Assembly: GCA_023389035.1 (NCBI GenBank) | Contig: JAEWFC010000023.1 | Span: 124,001 to 188,000 of the forward strand | Direction: 5' to 3' | Source of the DNA: Acidobacteriota bacterium | GTDB lineage: Bacteria > Acidobacteriota > Blastocatellia > Pyrinomonadales > Pyrinomonadaceae | Length of the DNA: 64,000 bases | Shown here: piece by piece, positions 25,672 to 33,538 of the stretch | Layout of the letters: each line of letters begins with the position of its first letter | Numbering within the stretch: position 1 is the first letter of the stretch | The notes under the pieces: generated by a model | The model's input: the letters and a program-made list of their open reading frames with translations, nothing else | The model's database searches: none | Told to the model about the DNA's origin: nothing | Program-made: the position numbers and the translations under genes

Positions 25672-27183
25672 CTAAACTTTATAGTTCATGAACTTCGGGT
25701 CAAACATATTCCCCCGGCCCAAAATTCCGTTCGGGTCGAACGCCTTTTTCAGCTCGGCCATCTCGTTCAGATACCGCTCGCCCATCATTACATATAGGTA
25801 TTTCGACTTTAGCTTGCCGATGCCGTGCTCCGCCGAAACGCAGCCGCCGAGCATGATCGCCTGTGCAACAAAACGTCCGTAAATATGCCGCGAGCGAACC
25901 GCCTCTTCCTCGTCTTTCGGAAGCAGGTTCGCGTGCAGATGGCAGTCGCCGACGTGGCCGAATATCACATAGTCGATCCCGCTCGCGTCGAGCATTTCCT
26001 TTTGAAACGTTAGGAACCCAGCGAACTTATCGTCCGGCACGGCCATATCCGTCCCGATCTTTTTCTGTTTGTTTCTGACGACCCGCTCGTTTACCGCCAC
26101 CGGCAGTGCGTGTCGAAACGCCCGCATCTTCTCGCGGTCACCATCGGTCGTCGTGAACCATGACCCGTCCAGGTCGGCGTTATGTTTTTCGAGCAGCTCG
26201 TTCCAAGCTTCAAAAAGAGCATCTTCCGTTTCCCCGGTAGTCTCCTGTTCAAAAAAGATCGCGCCTGCCATACCTTCCGGCGTCTCGGGAAACTTTTCGC
26301 GAATGAAGCTCAGTGCCCTGTCGTCGAAATATTCGATCAACGCCGCGTCCAAACCGCCCGCGACCGCGTCAATTTCCTTTCGAGCCGCGAACGATCTCGC
26401 CTTGACGTCATCAACAAATGCCAGCAGATCGTCGTGCTCGTTAAAGAAGACTATGCCTGAAAAGAAACCTTCGGACTTCGGGACCAATCTGAGCTCGATC
26501 TCCGCGATCACCCCGAGCGTTCCTTCGCTGCCGATAAAAAGATCTATCGCATCCAATGGCCGCGCGTTGAAATATCCCGAGACGTTCTTCCTAACATTCG
26601 GCCGTCGGTATGTCGGCACCTTCGCGGTGATCACACGCCCGCCGGCAGTCGTCAGGTGAAAAACTCCGTCGGATTCCACATGTTCGCCGCGTCGTAATCT
26701 GACGATCTCGCCGTCCGCAAGCACGACCGTGAGGCCCATTACATATTCACGCGTCGCACCGTATTTAAAGCTTCGTGCACCCGACGCGTTTGTCGCGACC
26801 GTGCCGCCGACCTGGCAGCTCCATTCGGTCGGATCTGGCGGGTAAAACAAGCCCTCGGCGTCAACCGCCTTCGCCAGGTCCGCCAGGATCACGCCCGGCT
26901 GCACGACCGCACGCATCGCTCCCGGTTCGATCGAGGCGATCCGATTCATCCGCTCAAGCGAGATCACGCTGCCGCCGAACGGTATCGCACCGCCGACCGT
27001 TCCGGTTCTCGCGCCTGACACGGTGACCGGCGTTCCCTCGGCATTAGCCGCCGCCAGTATCTCCGCGATCTCCTCGACGGTTTCCGGCACGAAGAGTTTC
27101 TCCGCATGCCCGCCCGGCATATTGCTGGCGTCGGTCAGGTAATTCTGCAGGTCTTCGGCCTGAGTTTTAACTTGCACAATCAA
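25672..27183 (-). CDS. FAD-linked oxidase, D-lactate/glycolate dehydrogenase-like (GlcD/LDHD family)
   Basis: A 503-residue flavoprotein with the PCMH-type FAD domain (about 25-205: VSGARTGTVGGAIPFGG, PGVILADLAKAVDAEG, GGTVATNASGARSFKYGATREYVMGL) and the GlcD C-terminal cap ending with the conserved CVSAEHGIGKLKSKYL, whose His lies at the active site in this family. It oxidises a D-2-hydroxyacid and passes electrons to quinone or cytochrome. It is encoded about 7 kb from murQ, whose reaction releases D-lactate, so D-lactate is a plausible substrate (inference). It heads a three-gene minus-strand unit. Confidence 0.87.
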   Translation of the reverse strand: MIVQVKTQAEDLQNYLTDASNMPGGHAEKLFVPETVEEIAEILAAANAEGTPVTVSGARTGTVGGAIPFGGSVISLERMNRIASIEPGAMRAVVQPGVILADLAKAVDAEGLFYPPDPTEWSCQVGGTVATNASGARSFKYGATREYVMGLTVVLADGEIVRLRRGEHVESDGVFHLTTAGGRVITAKVPTYRRPNVRKNVSGYFNARPLDAIDLFIGSEGTLGVIAEIELRLVPKSEGFFSGIVFFNEHDDLLAFVDDVKARSFAARKEIDAVAGGLDAALIEYFDDRALSFIREKFPETPEGMAGAIFFEQETTGETEDALFEAWNELLEKHNADLDGSWFTTTDGDREKMRAFRHALPVAVNERVVRNKQKKIGTDMAVPDDKFAGFLTFQKEMLDASGIDYVIFGHVGDCHLHANLLPKDEEEAVRSRHIYGRFVAQAIMLGGCVSAEHGIGKLKSKYLYVMMGERYLNEMAELKKAFDPNGILGRGNMFDPKFMNYKV

Positions 27184-27203
27184 AAATGTATCCTATGCCT
27201 GTT

Positions 27204-27248
27204 GCCGTTACAAATCAGCCGCCTGAGTGCGTTTGCCGCTGTAACGGC
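27204..27248. promoter_or_regulatory. Dyad in the divergent region upstream of the FAD oxidase
   Basis: GCCGTTACA (27204-27212) and TGTAACGGC (27240-27248) are perfect 9-bp inverted arms separated by 27 bases, between the minus-strand flavoprotein start and the plus-strand small membrane gene. It could be an operator pair or a dispersed repeat. Confidence 0.4.
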
Positions 27249-27256
27249 CTCATATC

Positions 27257-27505
27257 ATGACCACAGGAACATTGCTGATCGTGATAATGCTCGCACTGAC
27301 GCTGCTCGGCTGCGGCATCCTCGTCTTCATCACGGTCAAATATTATTGGGGTGAACGCGGCACGCCGCCGCTGACGGGCGAGGCTCGCCGTTTGCAGAAG
27401 GAACGCGAGCTGCAGATGCGGGCCAAACAGATAGAACTTGCAAAACGGTCCAAGCGAACCCCGCGATCGCCCGATTTCTTCGACAACCGCAAGCGTCCCG
27501 ACTAG
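27257..27505 (+). CDS. Small single-helix membrane protein of unknown function
   Basis: An 82-residue protein with one N-terminal hydrophobic helix (about 5-27, LLIVIMLALTLLGCGILVFI) followed by a basic, charged tail with RRLQKERELQMRAKQIELAKRSKR, which is likely a cytosolic helix. The stop overlaps the end of uvrB tail to tail by three bases. It is too short and plain for a function call, but composition and codon use match the neighbours, so it is probably real. Confidence 0.6.
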   Translation: MTTGTLLIVIMLALTLLGCGILVFITVKYYWGERGTPPLTGEARRLQKERELQMRAKQIELAKRSKRTPRSPDFFDNRKRPD

Positions 27506-29490
27506 CGAACGACCAGCTCACGCTCTCTCAGGTACTTCACCTTGTCGCGGATCTCCGCCGCCCGCTCAAATTTCATCTCTTTCGCGGCATTTCGCATGTC
27601 TGCCTCGAGCTGTGCGATCGTTTCCTTGAGCTGTTTCGGCGAATATTCTTCCATCGAATCTAGGTCGAGCGGCACCTTGAAATAATCCGCCTCGTAGGCC
27701 GTGACCAGGGTCGCGTCGATCGATTTCACGATCGTCGTCGGCGTAATGCCGTGCTCGATGTTGTACTGCTCCTGTATCGCCCGACGCCGCTGAGTTTCGC
27801 CGATCGCGTTCTTCATCGAATCGGTCATTTTGTCGGCATAAAGAATCGCTTTGCCTTCGGCGTTTCGGGCGGCACGGCCCATCGTCTGGATCAGCGAACG
27901 CTCCGAACGCAGAAAGCCTTCCTTGTCAGCATCGAGTATCGCGACCAGCGAAACCTCGGGCAGATCGAGCCCTTCGCGAAGCAGGTTGATCCCGACGAGC
28001 ACGTCGTATTCGCCGCGTCTCAGATCTCGCAGTATCTTGATGCGATCGAGCGTGTGAATGTCGCTGTGCAGATACGCGACCTTCACCCCGACCTCCGCAA
28101 AATATTCGCTCAGGTTCTCGGCCATCCGCTTGGTCAGCGTCGTCACCAGCACACGCTCGTTGCGTTCGGCACGCTGCCGGCATTCTTCCAGCAGATCGTC
28201 GATCTGTCCTTTCACCGGCCGCACCTCAACTATCGGGTCGAGCAAACCGGTCGGCCTGATGATCTGCTCGATCACCTCGCCCTGCGTCTCGTTCAGCTCG
28301 TACGGGCCGGGCGTCGCGGAAACGTAGATCGTCTGCCCGCGGCGTGCTTCAAATTCCTCAAAATTCAGCGGCCTGTTGTCCTTTGCCGACGGCAGCCTGA
28401 AACCGTATTCGACCAGCGTTCCCTTCCGCGACTGATCTCCCTTGAACATCGCACCAAGTTGCGGGATCGTCTGGTGCGATTCATCAATGACCATCAGCGC
28501 GTCTTTCGGCAGATAATCGAGCAGCGTCGGCGGCGGAGCTCCCGGCGGTTTGCCGGTCAGATGCCGCGAATAGTTCTCGATGCCGCGGCAAAAGCCCATC
28601 TCCTTGATCATCTCCAGGTCGTACATCGTCCGCTGATGCAGCCGCTGCGCCTCGACTATCTTGCCCTCGTTAACCAAAAATTCCTCGTGCTGTTCCAGCT
28701 CTTCTCGAATGGTCTTGACCGCCTGCTTGATGGTCTGTTTCGACATCACATAGTGCGTCTTAGGGTAGATGGGAATTCGCGTTTCGTGTTTGTGCAGCAC
28801 CTCGCCGAGCAGCGGGTCGATCGTCGAGATCGAATCTATCTCATCACCCCAAAATTCGATCCTGTACGCCTGATCCTGATAGCTCGGGTACAGCTCGACC
28901 ACGTCGCCGCGCACGCGAAACGTACCGCGATCAAAATCGACGTTCACGCGTTCGTACTGTAGCTCGACAAGACGCGTCAAAAAATCCTCGCGCTTCAGCT
29001 GCATTCCCGGCTCGATGAACATCAGCATCCCGAAATACGCATCCGGATCGCCAAGCCCGTAGATGCACGAGACCGACGCCACCACGATCACATCGTGACG
29101 CTCAAACAGCGCACGCGTCGCCGACAGACGCAGCCGGTCGATCTCGTCATTGATCGTCGCCTCTTTTTCTATGTAAAGGTCTGAGGCAGGCACGTACGCC
29201 TCGGGCTGGTAGTAGTCGTAATACGAAACGAAATATTCGACGGCGTTCTCCGGAAAGAACGTCTTGAATTCCTGATAGAGCTGCGCCGCGAGCGTCTTAT
29301 TATGCGCCAGCACCAGCGTCGGCCGCTGCGTCTGCTGTATCACGTTCGCGATCGTGAACGTCTTGCCCGAGCCCGTAATACCAAGCAGAACCTGGGCCTC
29401 TTCCCCGCCATCTATCCCCTCAACCAACTGCCTGATCGCCTCCGGCTGATCACCCTTAGGCGTATTTTCACTAATGAGACGGAATTGCAT
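27502..29490 (-). CDS. uvrB: Excinuclease ABC subunit B
   Basis: A 662-residue UvrB, the damage-loading helicase-like subunit of UvrABC nucleotide excision repair. It shows Walker A GITGSGKTFT (37-46), the beta-hairpin region YYDYYQPEAY, the VIDESHQT DExx-type box, motif VI QTMGRAARN and the C-terminal UVR domain (about 622-657, LEADMRNAAKEMKFERAAEIRDK in outline) that contacts UvrC. Length is normal for the family. No linked uvr genes are seen in the window. It is transcribed alone, converging with the small membrane protein gene. Confidence 0.97.
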   Translation of the reverse strand: MQFRLISENTPKGDQPEAIRQLVEGIDGGEEAQVLLGITGSGKTFTIANVIQQTQRPTLVLAHNKTLAAQLYQEFKTFFPENAVEYFVSYYDYYQPEAYVPASDLYIEKEATINDEIDRLRLSATRALFERHDVIVVASVSCIYGLGDPDAYFGMLMFIEPGMQLKREDFLTRLVELQYERVNVDFDRGTFRVRGDVVELYPSYQDQAYRIEFWGDEIDSISTIDPLLGEVLHKHETRIPIYPKTHYVMSKQTIKQAVKTIREELEQHEEFLVNEGKIVEAQRLHQRTMYDLEMIKEMGFCRGIENYSRHLTGKPPGAPPPTLLDYLPKDALMVIDESHQTIPQLGAMFKGDQSRKGTLVEYGFRLPSAKDNRPLNFEEFEARRGQTIYVSATPGPYELNETQGEVIEQIIRPTGLLDPIVEVRPVKGQIDDLLEECRQRAERNERVLVTTLTKRMAENLSEYFAEVGVKVAYLHSDIHTLDRIKILRDLRRGEYDVLVGINLLREGLDLPEVSLVAILDADKEGFLRSERSLIQTMGRAARNAEGKAILYADKMTDSMKNAIGETQRRRAIQEQYNIEHGITPTTIVKSIDATLVTAYEADYFKVPLDLDSMEEYSPKQLKETIAQLEADMRNAAKEMKFERAAEIRDKVKYLRERELVVR

Positions 29491-29546
29491 AGTTAGTATT
29501 TTATGCTATTTTTCTCGTTAGCAAAAGTAAACGGAACCGCGTGGCG

Positions 29547-29813
29547 TTACTCGTAAACATCTTTTCTATCCCCGATCTTAACGATGAGCATGATCAACTG
29601 CTCGTCCCATATCCCATAAATTACACGTAGGTCGCCGGCCCGAACCCGATAATAATCCTTCAGCGGACCCTTTAGCCGCTTCGAACCCGGCGGGCGAGCG
29701 TTATCCGCAAGCGAATCGATCAATTCCGACGCTTTCTTCTGGTCTGATCTCTTGAGTTTCTTTAGGGAGCGGCGAGCGGCAGGCAATAATTCGATCGAAT
29801 ACTTGGACGTCAT
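29547..29813 (-). CDS. RelE/ParE-family toxin of a type II toxin-antitoxin pair
   Basis: An 88-residue protein with the RelE fold pattern: an N-terminal strand (YSIELLPAARRSLKKL), helices carrying SELIDSLADN, and C-terminal strands with YYRVRAGDLRVIYGI and IGDRKDVYE. Basic residues at the RelE catalytic positions (Lys/Arg in the RLKGPLKDYYRVR region) are kept, so ribosome-dependent mRNA cleavage is likely. The start overlaps the antitoxin stop by four bases (ATGA), the usual order of antitoxin first. Confidence 0.85.
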   Translation of the reverse strand: MTSKYSIELLPAARRSLKKLKRSDQKKASELIDSLADNARPPGSKRLKGPLKDYYRVRAGDLRVIYGIWDEQLIMLIVKIGDRKDVYE

Positions 29814-30064
29814 GAGGCGATCTCGGCTTTAACGTCCTCCCATTTGTAGGTCTTCGATGTCCTGCGAAATTCGGCGATCGCACTGCGAACATCCTCGAGG
29901 TCTTTTGCGTCTTCCCGAGCTTCATTAGAGATGCCCTCACCGCCGGTCGGCACACCAACCGCCGAGTCATCCAACAGCCTGATCAGATCATCCGCCTGCT
30001 CCCTGTCCGACATCAGGTAACGGCGAGACTTTCGATTTGGAATATCTATAACTATCTGTCCCAT
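29810..30064 (-). CDS. Antitoxin partner of the RelE-type toxin
   Basis: An 84-residue protein directly upstream of and overlapping the RelE-type toxin gene. The start (MGQIVIDIPNRKSRRYLMSD) looks like a short DNA-binding or dimerisation strand and helix. The C-terminal half is charged and ends with TYKWEDVKAEIAS, a typical toxin-wrapping tail of RelB-like antitoxins. The family (RelB/Phd/other) cannot be settled by eye. Self-repression of the pair is expected but no operator was identified. Confidence 0.75.
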   Translation of the reverse strand: MGQIVIDIPNRKSRRYLMSDREQADDLIRLLDDSAVGVPTGGEGISNEAREDAKDLEDVRSAIAEFRRTSKTYKWEDVKAEIAS

Positions 30065-30110
30065 ACCGTAATTTTACCACAGTGGTTTGCCGTTCTTCCC
30101 AAGTCATGAT

Positions 30111-30158
30111 AGGGACATACATCAATAGCCCAGAGCAAGAACACAGTCCGCAATCTGG
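30111..30158. repeat. Degraded partial copy of the 91-bp repeat
   Basis: This stretch (AGGGACATACATCAATAGCC onward, through CACAGTCCGCAA) is about 80 per cent like the first half of the 91-bp repeats at 30185 and 30912. It lies upstream of the first toxin-antitoxin operon. Confidence 0.6.
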
Positions 30159-30184
30159 CAACAACCATGTATCTTTGGCGAGCG

Positions 30185-30275
30185 AAAGGGACAGACGTCA
30201 ATAGCCCAGCACAAGGACAAAGTCCGCAACCCTGGGATCAGATCACAAAGATCTGCCGACCCTGAAGGGGTCGAA
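30185..30275. repeat. 91-bp direct repeat, left copy, flanking the second toxin-antitoxin pair
   Basis: It matches 30912-31002 with about six differences in 91 bases and no gaps. It ends with a palindromic GACCC-TGAA-GGGGTC segment. The two copies bracket the plus-strand antitoxin/toxin genes at 30351-30874. Confidence 0.8.
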
Positions 30276-30350
30276 GCGCAGCACGCTATCATTCTTCCCG
30301 TGAAGTTCTAGGTTATAATATTGTTCAAGACTTTGCCGGAACCCATTCGT

Positions 30351-30584
30351 ATGAATTTCGAAACCGTTGAAAAAGAAGCTATGAAGTTGCCGGCTCGTGA
30401 GAAGGCCATCTTGGCTCGCCACCTTTTGGCAGCTATCGACGAGCCGGACGGAAGCCCAGAAGAGATCGAGGCCATATGGGCAGCAGAGGCCCGCGATCGT
30501 ATAGAAGCATATCACCGGGGCGAGATCCAGGCGTTCCCTGCTGATGAAGTAATGGCCAGGGTGAAGAAGCGCTTTTCTAAATGA
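30351..30584 (+). CDS. Addiction-module antitoxin (short helical type)
   Basis: A 77-residue acidic protein resembling the putative-addiction-module antitoxin family: KEAMKLPAREKAILARHLLAAID followed by an acidic stretch and a C-terminal AYHRGEIQAFPADEVMARVKKRF. The ATG at 30351 is chosen over an upstream TTG (30321) because family members begin with this helix. Its stop overlaps the toxin start (ATGA). It neutralises the ParE-like toxin by inference. Confidence 0.82.
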   Translation: MNFETVEKEAMKLPAREKAILARHLLAAIDEPDGSPEEIEAIWAAEARDRIEAYHRGEIQAFPADEVMARVKKRFSK

Positions 30585-30874
30585 GAAGCCGCTTCCTGTC
30601 CGTCGCCGAGACTGAACTCGCTGACGCGGTCGAATATTACCAACTCGAAGCGGACCTGGGTGAGCGTTTTCTTGCGGTCATAACGAAGACCCTCACGGTG
30701 CTCGAAAAGCAACCGATGATCGGTCGGCTTGTTGACTCCACGCTGCGCTCCTTTCCGGTCCCGACGTTTCCATTTTCACTCATCTACGAAATAGTTAACG
30801 ACGAGATAGTGGTCGTCGCAGTCGCCCATCACCGCCGGTCACCTAAGTACTGGAGCACGCGAACCATCGGGTAA
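30581..30874 (+). CDS. ParE/RelE-family toxin of the second toxin-antitoxin pair
   Basis: A 97-residue protein with the ParE/RelE layout: an N-terminal strand and helix (FLSVAETELADAVEYYQLEADLGERFL), a central LEKQPMIGRLV, and C-terminal strands RSFPVPTFPFSLIYEIVNDEIVVVAVAHHRRSPKYW in outline. The AVAHHRRSP-W ending is common to ParE-type toxins. It overlaps the antitoxin gene and is framed by 91-bp direct repeats. Whether it targets gyrase or mRNA cannot be decided. Confidence 0.87.
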   Translation: MRSRFLSVAETELADAVEYYQLEADLGERFLAVITKTLTVLEKQPMIGRLVDSTLRSFPVPTFPFSLIYEIVNDEIVVVAVAHHRRSPKYWSTRTIG

Positions 30875-30911
30875 CCACTCTGGACGATTCAGGGCTCTCC
30901 AACCGTCCCTG

Positions 30912-31002
30912 AAAGGGACAGACGTCAATAGCCCAGGGTCAGGACACAGTCCGCAACCCTGGGATCAGGTCACAAAGATCTGCCGACCCTGAAGGGGTCG
31001 AA
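30912..31002. repeat. 91-bp direct repeat, right copy
   Basis: Gap-free match to 30185-30275 with about six substitutions. It is followed by another small palindrome (CGCTCC-GCTCA-GGGAGCG, near 31020), so this intergenic space (30875-31151) is mainly repeat sequence. No gene is seen in it. Confidence 0.8.
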
Positions 31003-31151
31003 CAACCTCGCGCTATGTCGCTCCGCTCAGGGAGCGTTCGAAACAACATCGAAAACCCGGGCTATCACATTCGTCGCCTTCAGTGACGCAACTTCACCGC
31101 TTTACGATACCGTCCAATCGGAATAGACTTAAGCTTTGCTAACAACTGCTT

Positions 31152-32057
31152 ATGTCAGTAGCTCCGACACTTTCCGATTCAACATTCACAGGTTTGCCGC
31201 TGCTCCACAAGGGCAAGGTGCGCGACGTTTACGACGTCGGCGACGGGATGCTGCTGCTGGTCGCGACCGACCGTCTTTCGGCATTCGACTGCGTTTTGCC
31301 AACGCCGATCAAATATAAAGGAGCTGTGCTGACTGCCCTTTCGGTCTTTTGGTTCAAGCGGCTTGCGAAAATAGTCGACAATCATCTGATCACCGCCGAG
31401 CTCGACGAAATGCCTGAGGCCGTTCGCCGTCACGAGATCCTTCGCGGCCGCTCGATGCTGGTGAAACGGACCGAGGTCTTTCCCGTCGAATGCGTCGTCC
31501 GCGGCTACCTCGAGGGCTCCGGCTGGAAGGATTACAAGGCGAATCAGACCGTCTGCGGCCGCGAACTGCCGCCTGGACTCAAACATTGCGACCGCCTGCT
31601 GAGCCCGATCTTCACGCCGTCGACCAAGGCCAAGACCGGCCACGACGAAAATATCACTCAGGTCGAATTTATGCAGGCCGTCGGCCACGACACCGCCGTC
31701 GAGCTCAAGACCATCTCAAAACAGATCTACACCGAGGCCGCCGAATACGCGCTGGGCCGCGGCATCATTATCGCGGATACGAAATTTGAGTTTGGCAAGG
31801 ATCCGAAAGGAAACATCCTGCTGGTCGACGAGGTGCTGACGCCCGACTCGTCCCGATTCTGGGACGCCGCGAAATACGAGCCCGGCCATTCGCAGCCGTC
31901 GTTCGACAAACAGTTCGTCCGCGAATATCTCGAGACGCTCGACTGGGACAAAACTCCGCCCGCGCCCGCACTGCCCGACGACGTTGCCGACGCGACCTCT
32001 GAGCGCTACCTAAAAGCCTACGAACTGCTCACCGGCGAAAAGCTGATCACCGACTAG
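31152..32057 (+). CDS. purC: Phosphoribosylaminoimidazole-succinocarboxamide synthase
   Basis: A 301-residue SAICAR synthetase (purine pathway, ATP-dependent joining of aspartate to CAIR). It shows HKGKVRDVYDVGDGMLLLVA, TDRLSAFDCVLPTPI, VECVVRGYLEGSGWKDY, KAKTGHDENI and the C-terminal LVDEVLTPDSSRFWDA. The roughly 300-residue length is that of the longer (yeast-like) PurC group rather than the 240-residue E. coli form. No other pur genes are nearby. Confidence 0.96.
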   Translation: MSVAPTLSDSTFTGLPLLHKGKVRDVYDVGDGMLLLVATDRLSAFDCVLPTPIKYKGAVLTALSVFWFKRLAKIVDNHLITAELDEMPEAVRRHEILRGRSMLVKRTEVFPVECVVRGYLEGSGWKDYKANQTVCGRELPPGLKHCDRLLSPIFTPSTKAKTGHDENITQVEFMQAVGHDTAVELKTISKQIYTEAAEYALGRGIIIADTKFEFGKDPKGNILLVDEVLTPDSSRFWDAAKYEPGHSQPSFDKQFVREYLETLDWDKTPPAPALPDDVADATSERYLKAYELLTGEKLITD

Positions 32058-32412
32058 ATCAAAGTCATCATGGAAACGATCGTCGCGGCCGTGGTGAACA
32101 CCGCAGTCGCGATAGTTGGCGCGGTGAATATCGGCCGGGTCATCCAGGCCTTAGTGGACAACGTGGAGGCGATGGTTAGCGTAGCGAGAATGGAACACGA
32201 CGTTGACGCGGTGGTCGCGGGCGGATTCGTTTCGGCAGCGAGCGATGTTGAAAGCGATGCAGGCGATAATTCTTGGCGCCGTCGCATCCGACCGCTTGCC
32301 CGTGGCTGGCTCTCAAAAAACACCGGGCTGGAGCATAAAAACGCGGGGCTGGCGGCAAAACACGCGGGGCTGGAGTGCTATTTTGGAAAGATCCAGCCCC
32401 GGGTATTTCTAC
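32058..32412. other. Intergenic region without a convincing gene
   Basis: The frames open here on both strands have low-complexity composition and no recognisable domain, so no gene is called. The stretch holds a three-unit 21-bp tandem repeat (32320-32382) and a hairpin (32365-32402) and is the 3' side of both purC and the convergent MOSC gene. Confidence 0.5.
32320..32382. repeat. Tandem repeat, three 21-bp units
   Basis: Three consecutive units of exactly 21 bases start at 32320, 32341 and 32362 and share AC(A/G)C(C/G)GGGCTGG. The third unit's GGGGCTGGA pairs with TCCAGCCCC downstream (ending about 32400) to form a hairpin with a 10-bp stem. In the plus frame the units read as 7-residue repeats of the type (N/H)xGLxxK. 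Confidence 0.7.
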
Positions 32413-33348
32413 TTATCGGCGTCCGGTGACGCGCACCTCATCGCCGACCGCGATCATCGCGAGGTCCGATTCCGGGATCAGATTTTCACCAAAAAGGACC
32501 GAATTCGCGGTGTGTCCGAAGTCCTGGAACCTGTTTGGATGCACGTGTTTAGCCGTCCGGAACGTCGCCAGGGTCTTCAGCGGTTCCTTTCCGTCAAACT
32601 CACCGGTCGCCTGATCGATGGTCGGTATCGGGCACCTCGCACACGGCTTTGCCACACGAAACCCTGCCTCGCCGATCCTGATCTCCGCCCAGCCGTCCTC
32701 TTCAAATGGGTTAGTCCCTTTAATCACAACATTTGGACGGAATCGGTTCATCGGCAGCGGCTTTGGCACCTCTCGTTCCGGGTCATCCGGGTCACGTGCG
32801 TCAGCCGCTTCCGCCGCTTCAGAGATCCGACGGTTAAGATCATCCAGCGACGCCTCACCGATCAATAAAAGCGGGTATCCATCAGCGAAACTCACTATAT
32901 CGCGGCCGCGGTCAAACGCCTGGCTGACATGCCGCTCGGTCGTCTCAGGCATACGTACGATCTGGCAGCGTTTTGACAGCACATCGCTGAACCATTCGCT
33001 GATCTCGCCCACGTAAACCTCTGAATCTACGGTGCTTTGCCAAACCGTCACACGCTGGCGCTCGCCGCGGTCCGGTTCGAAAGGAACATGCAAAGTGCCG
33101 AAACCCGCCGCCGAGACATCCAGCCCGCCCGAACCCAACTCCACGCTAACCGTCGCCATCCGCGGCACTTCCCGCTGCGTGAAAAACATTCCGTCCGGAT
33201 CGGTCAGCATCCACCGCCGGTCATACCGCAGCCCGCGCTTCTCGACGGCCGAGCTATCAAGCGAGATGCCTTTCAGCGATTTGATCGGGTAAATGTTTAT
33301 CTCGGATATGTGCAAGTTGTTCCTCGAAGCCCGATATTTCGGCCTCAA
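32413..33348 (-). CDS. MOSC-domain protein with MOSC N-terminal beta-barrel domain (YcbX/mARC-like)
   Basis: A 311-residue protein with the N-terminal barrel signature INIYPIKSLKGISLDSSAVEKRGLRYDRRWML in outline and a C-terminal MOSC domain (about 120-305) with NRFRPNVVIKGTNPFEEDGWAEIRIG and the conserved Cys of AKPCARCPIPTID, which holds the molybdenum cofactor sulfur in this family. Members reduce N-hydroxylated compounds with a partner reductase. The N-terminus is uncertain: a TTG at the Leu of NNLHISEINIYP would fit relatives better than the upstream ATG. Confidence 0.88.
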   Translation of the reverse strand: MRPKYRASRNNLHISEINIYPIKSLKGISLDSSAVEKRGLRYDRRWMLTDPDGMFFTQREVPRMATVSVELGSGGLDVSAAGFGTLHVPFEPDRGERQRVTVWQSTVDSEVYVGEISEWFSDVLSKRCQIVRMPETTERHVSQAFDRGRDIVSFADGYPLLLIGEASLDDLNRRISEAAEAADARDPDDPEREVPKPLPMNRFRPNVVIKGTNPFEEDGWAEIRIGEAGFRVAKPCARCPIPTIDQATGEFDGKEPLKTLATFRTAKHVHPNRFQDFGHTANSVLFGENLIPESDLAMIAVGDEVRVTGRR

Positions 33349-33409
33349 CTAGCCTTCTCTAAATCTGATAGCGACGCTATCAAGTTTTCTGAATGCGAAA
33401 AATTACCGC

Positions 33410-33438
33410 TTGACAAGTTAAACCCGGTTTAGTAAATT
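33410..33438 (+). promoter_or_regulatory. Sigma-70-type promoter of groESL
   Basis: TTGACA (33410-33415) and TAAATT (33433-33438) are separated by 17 bases and run into the CIRCE element, as expected for an HrcA-repressed housekeeping promoter. Confidence 0.7.
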
Positions 33439-33463
33439 AGCACTCTTGGATCGAGAGTGCTAA
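33437..33463. promoter_or_regulatory. CIRCE operator (HrcA binding site), perfect
   Basis: TTAGCACTC-N9-GAGTGCTAA is an exact match to the CIRCE consensus. It lies 75 bases upstream of groES and overlaps the promoter -10 end, so groESL should be repressed by HrcA and induced by heat or unfolded protein. Confidence 0.96.
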
Positions 33464-33538
33464 ACAATACTGATTGGCCGCAGGTCCAAGCCGCTATCTT
33501 ATTACTATTAGAATCAATTCCAAAAGGAGTACACAATT

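Noticed and set aside
27751..28962. A 403-codon plus-strand gene
   Set aside because: It is the antisense shadow of uvrB, which is certain.
32070..32429. A 119-codon plus-strand gene after purC
   Set aside because: Low-complexity Val/Ala-rich start and a repeat-derived end, no ribosome-binding site, and the opposite frame is also open.
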